From: Effusibacillus dendaii
Lineage (GTDB): Bacteria > Bacillota > Bacilli > Tumebacillales > Effusibacillaceae
DNA: 64,000 nucleotides
Direction: 5' to 3'
Assembly: GCF_015097055.1 (NCBI RefSeq)
Contig: NZ_AP023366.1
Coordinates: forward strand, 596,501 to 660,500
Part shown: positions 52,492 through 61,258 of the stretch, piece by piece
How the letters are laid out: every line of letters starts with the position of its first letter
Numbering within the stretch: position 1 is the first letter of the stretch
Position numbers and translations under genes: made by a program
Notes under the pieces: generated by a model
What the model saw: only the letters and a program-made list of their open reading frames with translations
Told to the model about the DNA's origin: nothing
The model's database searches: none

Positions 52492-53211
52492 TTGGGTCGC
52501 AAGTGGAACAATATTAAAGAAAAAAAAGCGTCAAAAGATGTCAATACAGCTCGGATATATGGAAAGTTTGGAATTGAGATTTATGCGGCAGCAAAACAAG
52601 GTGAACCGGATCCGGAAGCAAATCAGGCTTTAAAAGTCGTACTGGAGCGCGCAAAAACGTACAATGTACCGAAAGCGATTATTGACCGTGCGATTGAGAA
52701 AGCGAAAGGCGGTTCAGAAGAAAACTACGACGAACTTCGTTATGAAGGCTTCGGACCAAATGGATCGATGGTAATCGTAGATGCGCTTACAAATAACGTG
52801 AATCGTACCGCACAAGCGGTGCGTGCTGCATTTCGTAAAAACGGCGGAAACATGGGAGTTACAGGATCTGTAGCCTATATGTTTGATGAAACGGCTGTCA
52901 TCGGTTTTGAAGGTAAAACAGCAGATGAAGCGCTTGAAATATTAATGGAAGCAGATGTAGACGTGCGCGATATTTTAGAAGAAGAGAATGCGGTGATCGT
53001 TTACGCCGAACCTGACCAGTTCCATTCGGTACAGGAAGCATTGAAGAATGCAGGTATAACCGAGTTTACAGTTGCAGAACTAACAATGCTTGCGCAAAAT
53101 GACATAACACTTCCAGAGGACGCACAAGCACAGTTTGAAAAACTGATTGCCGCATTAGAAGAGTTGGAAGATGTTCAACAAGTGTACCACAATGTAGATT
53201 TAGGTGAATAA
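52492..53211 (+). CDS. YebC/PmpR family protein (TACO1-like)
   Basis: 240 residues. The family starts [16 protein letters not shown], which places the start at TTG 52492; the GTG at 52450 would add a non-homologous segment. Typical motifs are [56 protein letters not shown] and [14 protein letters not shown]. YebC proteins were described as transcription regulators and more recently as ribosome-associated factors that help translate difficult stretches. A terminator follows. Confidence 0.93.
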   Translation: MGRKWNNIKEKKASKDVNTARIYGKFGIEIYAAAKQGEPDPEANQALKVVLERAKTYNVPKAIIDRAIEKAKGGSEENYDELRYEGFGPNGSMVIVDALTNNVNRTAQAVRAAFRKNGGNMGVTGSVAYMFDETAVIGFEGKTADEALEILMEADVDVRDILEEENAVIVYAEPDQFHSVQEALKNAGITEFTVAELTMLAQNDITLPEDAQAQFEKLIAALEELEDVQQVYHNVDLGE

Positions 53212-53264
53212 TAAACGCAATCAGATAACATCATTACATTCAAGATGGGGAAATCCAACTTCTG

Positions 53265-53299
53265 GGGATGGTCCAATAATTATCGGGCCATCCCTTTTT
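53265..53299 (+). terminator. Terminator after yebC, member of a repeated hairpin
   Basis: GGGATGGTCC pairs with GGGCCATCCC (one wobble) around AATAATTATC, then five Ts. A near copy occurs at 60540, including part of the downstream sequence (AGATGCGTCC/GGATGCGTTC). Confidence 0.85.
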
Positions 53300-53501
53300 G
53301 CTACAAGATGCGTCCTTTTATGGAGTTGGTAGCGTATTGTTTTTTTCATAACATAATTATGGTTAACCGGATACCCCATTCCGGTTACCGATTTTGGAAT
53401 ATTGGGGCCTAAAACATTACTATCACCTAAAACCATAAGACATATTCGCCTTTACTGTTGGGGAAACTCCAAAGGGAATCCTTGACTACGCAGGTGAAAA
53501 C

Positions 53502-54176
53502 ATGAAATGGAAGAAACGAATTATTGCCGGATGTCTATTCTGTTTTATTAGTTTAACGGTTCCTCAGAAAGATGTTTTGAGTCAATCCGCTGTACCTACA
53601 GGCGAAATTTCTCTGCAAATTGATCCGTTGCGCAATCAATTGACCGTTCTGATCGACGGAGTTGTATACAAAAAATATCCGATTGCGCTAGGGAAGCCTG
53701 AAACTCCCTCGCCGGTGGGAGAGTGGAAGGTCGTTAACAAATACAAGAACTGGGGATCAGGTTTTGGAACTCGTTGGATTGGTCTGAATGTGCCTTGGGG
53801 GATTTATGGAATCCATGGCACAAATAACCCCCATTCAATCGGACATGATGCCAGCCATGGATGTGTCCGCATGTTCAACCGTCATGTTGAAGAACTGTAC
53901 GAATGGGTTAGAATTGGTACGCCGGTTTCTTTTATTGGCCATCCCCTGAGGGAGTCTTCATTAGATCCTCGTCGACTGGCGGCCGGCCACAGCGGTTCTG
54001 ATGTTCAGTTGGTTCAGAGTCGATTGCGAAGCGCAGGATTCTATAAAGGGAAATGTAACGGAAAGTTTGGACGTTCAACAGAACAAGCGATGAAGGAATT
54101 CGAAAAAGCTAACGGTCTGCCTATCGATGGTGTTGTCAGTCTGCATGACTTTCGTGCGTTGGGCTTGCTTGAATAA
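53502..54176 (+). CDS. L,D-transpeptidase (YkuD) with C-terminal peptidoglycan-binding domain
   Basis: 224 residues. A signal peptide (about 1-28) precedes a YkuD domain (about 34-150) with HGTNNPHSIGHDASHGCVRM, where the SHGCVRM cysteine is the nucleophile. Residues about 165-222 are a PG_binding_1 domain (GSDVQLVQSRLRSAGFY and FGRSTEQAMKEFEKANGL). Exported enzymes of this type form 3-3 peptidoglycan cross-links or attach proteins. AGGTG lies before the ATG. The gene is monocistronic, with a hairpin at 54256. Confidence 0.93.
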   Translation: MKWKKRIIAGCLFCFISLTVPQKDVLSQSAVPTGEISLQIDPLRNQLTVLIDGVVYKKYPIALGKPETPSPVGEWKVVNKYKNWGSGFGTRWIGLNVPWGIYGIHGTNNPHSIGHDASHGCVRMFNRHVEELYEWVRIGTPVSFIGHPLRESSLDPRRLAAGHSGSDVQLVQSRLRSAGFYKGKCNGKFGRSTEQAMKEFEKANGLPIDGVVSLHDFRALGLLE

Positions 54177-54255
54177 TGTCTACCGATTTGTTTCATCTAG
54201 CCAACGTGATTCAACAGATAGTCTTTTCCTTAATGACTCTTTAAAAAGGATTTTT

Positions 54256-54302
54256 GAGGGGCAACATGGAATTCTCTAATTCAAAAGGAATTCTTGCCCC
54301 TC
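54256..54302. terminator. Hairpin between converging genes
   Basis: GAGGGGCAA pairs with TTGCCCCTC, with inner GAATTC/GAATTC pairing. It sits between the L,D-transpeptidase (plus) and LysR (minus) genes. Confidence 0.5.
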
Positions 54303-54402
54303 GGAACGGAATGTTATGTGGACAGTAACAATTTCCATGTTGAGGTATTGAATTCCTTTTTGTTTTGCTTCAAAAACCTAGACTTTTTCAGGGGGGAACT
54401 AA

Positions 54403-55323
54403 CTATTTCTTTTTATTAGATTCCCTCTCAAATTTTTCTCTTATCCACTTTAGTGTGAAATCGCGGAAAGCAACTACAGTTATCGATGGATGCGGATCTC
54501 TGTGTATAGCAATTGCGGTTGTTCTTTTATTGCTCTTTTTAAGCCTTATACGTGCTAAGTAGGGTCTCGAAACATACTCCACAACCCGAGATGTTAATAG
54601 AGCAACTCCGAGACCGTCTTCCACTAAACCGCAGATCGTTTCTACGTGACTGCTTTCGTAGGTAATATTGGGTTCAAATCCCGCTTCCCGGCATGCTTGT
54701 AGACAAATTTGCCTCATTCCGTAACTGGATTTGATGAATATGAAATTTTCTTTTGAAGCCTCCGCAAGATCGATTTGTTTCCTTTTGGCAAGAGGATGAG
54801 AAACATTTGTAATCAAAACAACTTCGTCGTCGAATAACGGGTAAAAATCGATTGCGCTCTCGTAATTCTGACTGTGTGGGTAAGTCAATACGGCAACATC
54901 AATTTCTGAAGATAGCAACAGTTTTATTAAAACATCACTGCCGGCTTCACGAAACTGTATTTGAATTCCTGGGTACATTTTCTGGAAAGAAGCAATTAAA
55001 GACGTTAGTCCCAAATAGCCGATAATAGGGATTGTACCTATTACGATACTTCCGCGCTTTAAAGAGTTATATTCCAACATTGCCAGACGGGCCCGTTCGA
55101 CCTCCCCCAAAATTCTCTTTGCATAAACAATAAACTCCAATCCAGCCGGAGTGAGCAGAACCGATCGTGTGGTGCGTTCGAATATTTTGGTTCCCAGTTC
55201 ATCTTCCAATTTTTTTATTTGTTGAGAGAGTGTGGATTGGGACATATTGATCTCATCGGCTGCTTGGCTAAAACTTTTAAATTTTTCAACTGACAATACA
55301 TACTGCAATTGATGGAGTTCCAT
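54403..55323 (-). CDS. LysR family transcriptional regulator
   Basis: 306 residues. The N-terminal winged helix reads LHQLQYVLSVEKFKSFSQAA, then MSQSTLSQQIKKLEDELGTK and FERTTRSVLLTPAG. The effector domain begins GSIVIGTIPIIGYLGLTSLI. It is transcribed divergently from the FAD-oxidoreductase/MFS/chemoreceptor genes across a 134-bp region with two inverted repeats, the classic layout for LysR control of its neighbours. The ligand is unknown. Confidence 0.93.
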   Translation of the reverse strand: MELHQLQYVLSVEKFKSFSQAADEINMSQSTLSQQIKKLEDELGTKIFERTTRSVLLTPAGLEFIVYAKRILGEVERARLAMLEYNSLKRGSIVIGTIPIIGYLGLTSLIASFQKMYPGIQIQFREAGSDVLIKLLLSSEIDVAVLTYPHSQNYESAIDFYPLFDDEVVLITNVSHPLAKRKQIDLAEASKENFIFIKSSYGMRQICLQACREAGFEPNITYESSHVETICGLVEDGLGVALLTSRVVEYVSRPYLARIRLKKSNKRTTAIAIHRDPHPSITVVAFRDFTLKWIREKFERESNKKK

Positions 55324-55342
55324 TTTCTATCACCCTTATTTC

Positions 55343-55395
55343 AATTAATTAGTTTTGTTAATTAATTATATCGGAAATATAGATTGTTTCGATAA
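55343..55395. promoter_or_regulatory. Divergent LysR control region with two inverted repeats
   Basis: AATTAATTA/TAATTAATT arms (55343-55367) are perfect around GTTTTGT, next to TATCGGAAA...TTTCGATA (55369-55395). Two neighbouring sites of this kind match the recognition and activation sites of LysR regulators. Confidence 0.5.
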
Positions 55396-55457
55396 TTAAT
55401 AATGGTTTAAATTTAAAATAAGTTCACCTTGCTGCTAATAATGAAAGGGGAGATGAT

Positions 55458-56720
55458 ATGAAAAGAAAGTATTCTTACGATGTAGCAGTTGTAGGGGGTG
55501 GCGCTGCCGGAGTGGGTGCTGCCGTTGGAGCTGCCCAAACAGGGGCACGAACCGTTTTAGTAGAAAAAAATCCGTACTTTGGGGGTATTGCTACACATGG
55601 TTCTGTCCTGACATATTGCGGATTCTTTACACAAGCGGACCCAACTGAGCAAATTGTTGGCGGTGTTGGACAGCAGGTGTTAACTCACTTATCGAAACTC
55701 GGCATGTACGATGGACCACGAAGAACTGCCCGGACAGGCACCGTAATTGTGCTGCTGGACCCTGAAGTGACAAAAATAGCTCTTGATCGGTGTGTAACAG
55801 AAGCAAAAGTAGAACCTTTATTGCACGCGCAAGTGATTGGTGCGGAAGTAACGAACGGCAAGATTGAAGCAATTGAATGCGTTGATCACAGTGGAAGATT
55901 CACCATAGAGGCATCCGCGTTTGTAGATGCAAGCGGTGAAGCCAATCTTACGGCTTTGTCCGGCGGAGATTTCGTATTTGGCGATGACAAGGGACATCTT
56001 CAGTCCGCTACTTTGATGATCCGAATCGGCGGTGTTCCGCCGGAGGCCAATGCACACCCGATAACGATTCAAGAGGCGGTTGTAAAGGCAAAAAAAGCCG
56101 GAATACCTAATCTTACTAAAGAGTTAGGGACGATCGTCCGAATGCCAGGATCACACGATGTATTGGCGATTCTTGCTGATGAGGAAGTTAATGGTTTAGA
56201 ATCAACCAGTTTGACCTCTGCCGAGATATCAGCACGGAAACAAGCCTGGGCTTATCTGGAGTCGTTTCGCCGTTTCTTACCCGGTTTCGAAAATTCATAT
56301 TTAGTGCAGACGGGCCCGCAGATTGGAATCCGTGAAACAAGGCATATCCGGGGGGAATATACACTGAGCGGCGATGATGTCTTGCAAGCCAAGCGGCAGG
56401 AAGACAGTGTTGCACGTGGCGGTTGGCCGGTCGAGTTACATCCGGTACCGGGAGAGCCGAATGAGTGGCATTCTATTAAAGACAATTCTTATTATGATAT
56501 TCCGTTGCGCTCTCTTAAAGTCCAAGGAGTTCGTAATCTCTGGGCAGCCGGAAGAATAATTTCATGCGATCCGATAGCTTTTGCTTCCGTTCGAGTGATG
56601 GGAACAGCCTTTGCGACTGGCCATGCAGCGGGTGTTGCCGCATCTGTTGAATTGAATAACGGAGAAGTAAGCGTAAAAGCTGTTCAATCCGAATTGCGTC
56701 GGCAAGACGCCATCATTTGA
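55458..56720 (+). CDS. FAD-dependent oxidoreductase (FAD_oxidored family)
   Basis: 420 residues, ATG after AAAGGGGAGATG. The dinucleotide motif is DVAVVGGGAAGVGAAVGAA (residues about 7-25), with VLVEKNPYFGGIATHG next. Later come VDASGEANLTALSGG, GIRETRHIRGEY and the C-terminal GRIISCDPIAFASVRVMGT. Members oxidise organic substrates and lie near transporters. With the MFS gene behind it, it likely handles an imported organic acid or similar compound. The substrate is not identifiable. Confidence 0.88.
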   Translation: MKRKYSYDVAVVGGGAAGVGAAVGAAQTGARTVLVEKNPYFGGIATHGSVLTYCGFFTQADPTEQIVGGVGQQVLTHLSKLGMYDGPRRTARTGTVIVLLDPEVTKIALDRCVTEAKVEPLLHAQVIGAEVTNGKIEAIECVDHSGRFTIEASAFVDASGEANLTALSGGDFVFGDDKGHLQSATLMIRIGGVPPEANAHPITIQEAVVKAKKAGIPNLTKELGTIVRMPGSHDVLAILADEEVNGLESTSLTSAEISARKQAWAYLESFRRFLPGFENSYLVQTGPQIGIRETRHIRGEYTLSGDDVLQAKRQEDSVARGGWPVELHPVPGEPNEWHSIKDNSYYDIPLRSLKVQGVRNLWAAGRIISCDPIAFASVRVMGTAFATGHAAGVAASVELNNGEVSVKAVQSELRRQDAII

Positions 56721-56780
56721 TTCCCTTCACTTAACAGCAACAACTTGAGATGATCAATAAACAATGAAAGGGTGGATATT

Positions 56781-58007
56781 ATGAATTCGCGCGTAATGCA
56801 GATTGGAGCACTTATCATTGTTTGGTTGGCGTTCTTGTTTTCATTCGTTGACCGTTTGTCTTGGCCTCCTATTATACCAATCGCTTCCAAAGAACTTGGA
56901 ATGACCGCCGCACAGGCCGGCAGCTATATGACTGCTTTTTATGTTGGATATGTAATTACTCAATTGCCGGGCGGCTTATTAACAGACCGTTTTGGTTACA
57001 GGAAGGTCTTATTGGGATCCTTTTTCATCATGGGGATTTTCACGGCTCTTATGGGAATGATTCAAAGCTTTGAACAGGGATTGGTTTTACGCATCCTCGC
57101 CGGATTGGGCTCTGGTGCAGTGTTCTCCGCATGTGTCCGTGCGATATTCGATTGGTTTCCGGCAAAAGGCCGCGGCACTGCCATGGGATTTTTCATGACT
57201 GCGTCCTCACTTGGAGTATCTGTGGTAAATCTGTTTGTTCCAACAGTAACAAAATCATATGGCTGGCAAACTGCTTTTTTGGTAGCAGGTTTTCTACCGA
57301 TCTTGGGACTTGTACTGGGCTACTTTTTCCTGAAAGAAAGAACTTCCGCAGCCGAACAACGGCAGAATGCCCAATCTTCGGTTGGTTTCTGGAAAGATGT
57401 AGCGGGCATGTTCAAAAACCGTAACCTCATGATGGCAGGTATGTCCGGTTTTTGTGCGATGTGGGCAACCTGGGGGACAGCAACATGGGCAAATACCTAT
57501 ATGAATAAAGGACTGCACATGTCCCTTGTACAAGCAGGTTTTATAATGTCTATATATGGGATGGCGGCACTTTTATGTAAGCCTATTATAGGAATACTTT
57601 CCGATATTCTTAAAGTACAGCGCAGAGTGCTGTTGTTTGTTGTTCTCATCTGTTTTGGGCCTGTTTTGCTATGGTTTGGATCAACAACAAGCATCAGTCT
57701 ATTGTATTTAATTGCTCCGATTCTCGGGATCGCCGCTTTTGTGTATAGCCCGATCATGAATAACTATATTGGCGAGTTGGTGGATCAACGGCTTGTCGGT
57801 ACCGCAACAGGATTTGTCAATACAATCTGGCAACTGGGTTCTCTAATTTCTCCGCTTGCTGTAGGTGCTGTTATTGACGCAACCCATAACTATTTTTATG
57901 CTTTTGTCACGCTCGCGATCGGACCCGTGTTGGCAGCTTTCATTATTTTATTGGTAAAAGAGAAAGCAACACCCCAACAGAATGTTCCATCTGGCTATGA
58001 AGCCTAA
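56781..58007 (+). CDS. MFS transporter (organic anion/ACS family-like)
   Basis: 408 residues from ATG 56781 after AAAGGGTGG. Twelve membrane segments are expected. The inter-helix 2-3 motif is GGLLTDRFGYRKVL, and the region around FVDRLSWPPIIPIASKELG resembles the anion:cation symporter branch (hexuronate/phthalate type). It is 60 bp after the FAD oxidoreductase, so the two probably act on the same compound. Confidence 0.88.
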   Translation: MNSRVMQIGALIIVWLAFLFSFVDRLSWPPIIPIASKELGMTAAQAGSYMTAFYVGYVITQLPGGLLTDRFGYRKVLLGSFFIMGIFTALMGMIQSFEQGLVLRILAGLGSGAVFSACVRAIFDWFPAKGRGTAMGFFMTASSLGVSVVNLFVPTVTKSYGWQTAFLVAGFLPILGLVLGYFFLKERTSAAEQRQNAQSSVGFWKDVAGMFKNRNLMMAGMSGFCAMWATWGTATWANTYMNKGLHMSLVQAGFIMSIYGMAALLCKPIIGILSDILKVQRRVLLFVVLICFGPVLLWFGSTTSISLLYLIAPILGIAAFVYSPIMNNYIGELVDQRLVGTATGFVNTIWQLGSLISPLAVGAVIDATHNYFYAFVTLAIGPVLAAFIILLVKEKATPQQNVPSGYEA

Positions 58008-58031
58008 AAACTTTTTAGGGAGAGATCATTG

Positions 58032-58841
58032 GTGATTGCACATGTACTAGCGACCATGCCAGTTTTGAATTCACTTTTCCCCATGGCAACATTGGTACTC
58101 TCTGACAAGACGAATATACTCTATTATCATGAAGGTGATGTCAAACTTGATTTGATTGTTGGCAATCCGGTCAACAAAGGATCTGTCACCGCCAAGACGC
58201 TGGAAGCGGGCAAAACGATCCGTCAATCCGTGGCTAAAGAACAATCCAGATTTGGTCTCGCTTTCAATGTAATAAGTGTCCCTATTTATGATGAGAAAGG
58301 TAAAATCGAGGGTGCGTTAACTGTAATTTTATCACGTGATAAAGAAGAACGGATCTCCATTGCTGCTGAAGAGTTGGCTGCATCGGTGATCCAAATGAAT
58401 GATTGGGCTCAGCACATTGCAAATAACGCAACGCAGTTATCGGATTCGATTAACGAAATATCAATAAATTGTCAGAAAGTCGTGGAATCGGTCGATGACA
58501 ATTCAAAAATTGTCGATGTCGTAAAGTCTATTGCCAATCAAAGCAACATGCTGGGGATAAATGCCGCGATTCAGGCGGCTCATGCAGGCGAATATGGCCG
58601 GTCCTTTGGAGTTGTGGCCAATGAAATTCGGACATTGGCGGAGAGATCCCGAGAATCGTCGGAGAATATATTAAAAAGCATGACTGAAATGAAAACAAGA
58701 GTAAACAGTGTTATGGAAGAAGTAGAAGAGGAGTTAGTTTCAACTCGAGAAATGGCGTCGGGTATTCAGCAAATTAATGCTGCCATTCAACAACTTCAGA
58801 CAATGGCTATTCAATTGAAAGACCTATCGAGGTTTCAATAA
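58032..58841 (+). CDS. Soluble methyl-accepting chemotaxis protein-like sensor
   Basis: 269 residues from GTG 58032, seven bases after GGGAGAG. There is no transmembrane segment. The first about 120 residues look like a cytoplasmic PAS/GAF-like sensory domain (NVISVPIYDEKGKIEGALTV). The C-terminal part has the MCP tip-like NMLGINAAIQAAHAGEYGRS and GVVANEIRTLAERSRES, but the coiled coil is short compared with full MCPs and lacks the second methylation helix. It is 24 bp after the MFS gene, so it could couple substrate uptake to chemotaxis. Confidence 0.8.
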   Translation: MIAHVLATMPVLNSLFPMATLVLSDKTNILYYHEGDVKLDLIVGNPVNKGSVTAKTLEAGKTIRQSVAKEQSRFGLAFNVISVPIYDEKGKIEGALTVILSRDKEERISIAAEELAASVIQMNDWAQHIANNATQLSDSINEISINCQKVVESVDDNSKIVDVVKSIANQSNMLGINAAIQAAHAGEYGRSFGVVANEIRTLAERSRESSENILKSMTEMKTRVNSVMEEVEEELVSTREMASGIQQINAAIQQLQTMAIQLKDLSRFQ

Positions 58842-58853
58842 ATATTAATTCAT

Positions 58854-60437
58854 CCCGAATTTCGAAAGTAACATAGCTTTAAATTACTAAAAAAGTGCCC
58901 TGATCTTTGGTAGAATGGTGTTTGCGAGACCAACATCACCCAAAGAAAAGGAGCACCTTTTAGGAGGAGTCTACCACAAATACCTCCCAAATGAAAACGG
59001 AATTTACGTTAAAGAACGCTACTTCTCACGCCGGTGGCAAGGTTGTCTTGGATTTCCTTGAGAAAATAAAGCGGGAAGGTGCTTTTCAACAACTCGACTG
59101 TACCAAAGAGGGGAATTCGATCTTCCCGTTTTGGAAGATCCTCCTCTATCTTGTAGTCGGCTGGCTGTTTGGTTGTCAACGATTGTTCCACTTTCGCCCC
59201 CTTCAGAACGACTCTCTCATCAAGCGATTCTTAGGTGGACGGTGTCCTCACCATTCCCTGCTTTACAAGGAACTGGGGCGATTTGCTGCAAAGAGCCCTT
59301 CTTTGAAGTGGCAACTTCGGCAGCTTACTCACTACGTCATTGCCCCTCATTTACCGGAATCTCTTATTCTGGATTTTGATTCAACCGTTGAGACGGTCTA
59401 TGGAAACCAGGAAGGAGCAGAAATAGGAGTGAATTCAAACAAACCCGGTCGAAAGAGCTATCATCCCCTTCTCGTGTTTGAAGGGCAATCCCGTTTTTGC
59501 TTAAATGGGGTTCTTCGTCCAGGTAATACGCATTCCTCTACCCATGCGATTGAGTTTGCGAAAACCACACTCGAGTTGCTTCCTTCCGGTTCCAATGTCA
59601 AATTTGCTCGATTTGACAAAGGGTTTGGGGGAGAAGAGTTTTACCGGTTTTGGGAGCAGAAACGAATCGGTTATGTAGGAAAACTGAAATGGACAAAACG
59701 CCTTCAAGATGCGATTTCTTCTTGCAACCATTGGAAGCGGTACGTAGACGAGGATATCGTGATTGAAGGCATCACACTGATCTACCAAGCTACGACATGG
59801 AAGAAACCCCGGCGTGTCGTAATAATCCGGAAAGCCGAACGTTTTGATTTGGATCAATTACAACTGTACGATTTTCTTTGGGAGTATGAAGCGATCGTCA
59901 CCAACCTGGATGGGTCACCGATTGACATCTGGCGGTTCTACAACCAATGGGCAAGTGTAGAGAATTCGATCAAAGAAGCCAAGAACGGGTTCTCCATACA
60001 TGCGATTGCAAGTTCCGATTTTGAAGCCAATGAAGTCGACATGCTCATCAAGCTTTTCACCTATCACTTGTTTCAACGCTTCAAGAAAGACTGTTGTGAT
60101 CCCATCCACCAAGGGTTTACGATACAACGGTTCCGTCAGGACTTTCTACAAGTGGCAGGGATATTGGTGAGTCACAGCAGAACCGCGATCCTCAAAATCG
60201 CCGATTGTTTCAGCAATCGTTGGATCTTGGAGCAGATGATAGTAAGGGTAGCCCAATTGGAGTGAATGGGGAAAAAACTTAATGGAAACTACGAGAGCCC
60301 GTATCGGTGGGGAGGGGGAAAGTGTGCCCAAAAACGAGAAACAATTACCATATCATGTAAAAACGCTTCCAGTTTGCAGACCAACTCACAAACTCCCATT
60401 CGAATCGAGGCTCTCTATAATTGGCTTTCGAAATTTG
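58854..60437. mobile_element. IS1380 family insertion sequence
   Basis: About 1.58 kb. Ends are CCCGAATTTCGAAAG and, in complement, CCCAAATTTCGAAAG (14 of 15 identical). One transposase gene (58991-60265) lies inside. No clear target duplication is visible, so the true ends or later changes need checking. The interval 60266-60437 is the non-coding right end. Confidence 0.75.
58991..60265 (+). CDS. Transposase, IS1380 family
   Basis: 424 residues. DDE signature: ILDFDSTVETVYGNQEGAEI, followed by KPGRKSYHPLLVF, then VKFARFDKGFGGEEFY for the second aspartate and WASVENSIKEAKNGF for the glutamate. The frame is intact. Confidence 0.92.
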   Translation: MKTEFTLKNATSHAGGKVVLDFLEKIKREGAFQQLDCTKEGNSIFPFWKILLYLVVGWLFGCQRLFHFRPLQNDSLIKRFLGGRCPHHSLLYKELGRFAAKSPSLKWQLRQLTHYVIAPHLPESLILDFDSTVETVYGNQEGAEIGVNSNKPGRKSYHPLLVFEGQSRFCLNGVLRPGNTHSSTHAIEFAKTTLELLPSGSNVKFARFDKGFGGEEFYRFWEQKRIGYVGKLKWTKRLQDAISSCNHWKRYVDEDIVIEGITLIYQATTWKKPRRVVIIRKAERFDLDQLQLYDFLWEYEAIVTNLDGSPIDIWRFYNQWASVENSIKEAKNGFSIHAIASSDFEANEVDMLIKLFTYHLFQRFKKDCCDPIHQGFTIQRFRQDFLQVAGILVSHSRTAILKIADCFSNRWILEQMIVRVAQLE

Positions 60438-60539
60438 GGTTAAAATGTGGTAGGGAAATAAATGCTTTAACTTAACAACGGATTTTAATTTCCATTATTT
60501 AACATAATGTGTTTTCAATTATAGAGAAATGAGACTTAA

Positions 60540-60573
60540 GGGATGGTCCGATAATTATTGGGCCGTCCCTTTT
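60540..60573 (+). terminator. Second copy of the repeated GGGATGGTCC hairpin
   Basis: GGGATGGTCC pairs with GGGCCGTCCC (two G-T wobbles) around GATAATTATT, followed by TTTT. About 80% identical to 53265-53320. Here it is not preceded by a gene, only by the IS1380 end. Confidence 0.6.
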
Positions 60574-60714
60574 GTTATGGGATGCGTTCTTGGATATGTC
60601 CAAGCTCTCTTCAACGGTTTGACGAAGAACCAATAAAAATAGGTGTCTGGAGCGGTAACAGTAACACTAGAGTTCCATTAATATAAAGTAACTTTTGCGG
60701 AGAGGAGGCGTTCG

Positions 60715-60822
60715 ATCGACGGTGTATTTGGCGGATTCACCCGTTGGGCAGTTGTTTTCTTGATCATCTTCGTACTGTTCTTTTTACCAATTCCTGATTA
60801 TGGAGCTGGCGGAACCTATTAA
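60715..60822 (+). CDS. YjcZ-like hydrophobic small ORF without a normal start codon
   Basis: AGAGGAGGC (60701-60709) is a strong ribosome site, but the codon at the proper distance is ATC (60715-60717) and no ATG/GTG/TTG exists in frame. The frame reads DGVFGGFTRWAVVFLIIFVL, then FFLPIPDYGAGGTY before TAA. The size and Gly/Phe-rich start plus one membrane helix resemble YjcZ/YoaJ-type sporulation micropeptides. Either ATC is used as a rare start or an ATG was lost. It lies 23 bp before the bacteriocin precursor and could be an immunity or accessory peptide; that is inference. Confidence 0.4.
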   Translation: MDGVFGGFTRWAVVFLIIFVLFFLPIPDYGAGGTY

Positions 60823-60845
60823 TTTCATAAACGGAGGCTGTCAAA

Positions 60846-61085
60846 ATGGATAGTTTCAAACAAGAACTCCAAAAATTAAAAGTTGATGAGTTCAAGGTGG
60901 GCGAGGTGAGGCCTTCTGAGAAAGAGGGCCAGCACGATGCTGTTCCGGCATTTTTTGGATGTTTCGGGTGTGGCGGTTGTTTCAGATGCGGCGGTTGTTT
61001 CGGATGTGGTGGTTGTTTCAGATGCGGTGGTTGTTTCAGATGCGGTGGTTGTTTTAGATGCGGCGGCTGTGCCCGTTGTTTTTAG
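60846..61085 (+). CDS. Heterocycloanthracin/sonorensin-type TOMM bacteriocin precursor
   Basis: 79 residues from an ATG after ACGGAGG. Residues 1-36 are an acidic/basic leader (MDSFKQELQKLKVDEFKVGE and so on). The core is a 14-fold three-residue repeat with Cys every third position: FGC, GGC and FRC units alternate and end GGCARCF. The 18-bp DNA repeat encoding FRCGGC occurs several times. Cysteines in such cores are cyclodehydrated to thiazolines and thiazoles. It is followed by a hairpin and the maturation genes. The target spectrum cannot be read from the sequence. Confidence 0.93.
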   Translation: MDSFKQELQKLKVDEFKVGEVRPSEKEGQHDAVPAFFGCFGCGGCFRCGGCFGCGGCFRCGGCFRCGGCFRCGGCARCF

Positions 61086-61125
61086 TTTTCTAACAGAAAC
61101 CGTGACTTACTAAGAAAAAGGGGTC

Positions 61126-61163
61126 ACCCCTGCATGGTGTTAACGCTGGCAGGGGTTGTTCTT
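61126..61163 (+). terminator. Attenuator-like terminator after the precursor gene
   Basis: ACCCCTGC pairs with GCAGGGGT across a 15-base loop, followed by TGTTCTTT. Placed between the precursor and modification genes, it would give excess precursor over enzymes. Confidence 0.6.
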
Positions 61164-61258
61164 TACAAGATCAGGAACTTAGGACAGTAGCAATACATAA
61201 GATTAGAGTGCAAGTGATGGCACAGACAACAGAACAGATCACAATCAGGAGGAGTGTA

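Noticed and set aside
60960..61085. Short tandem 18-bp repeats that could suggest a repeat array or CRISPR
   Set aside because: They are in frame within the bacteriocin core (FRCGGC units), have no unique spacers and no cas genes nearby.
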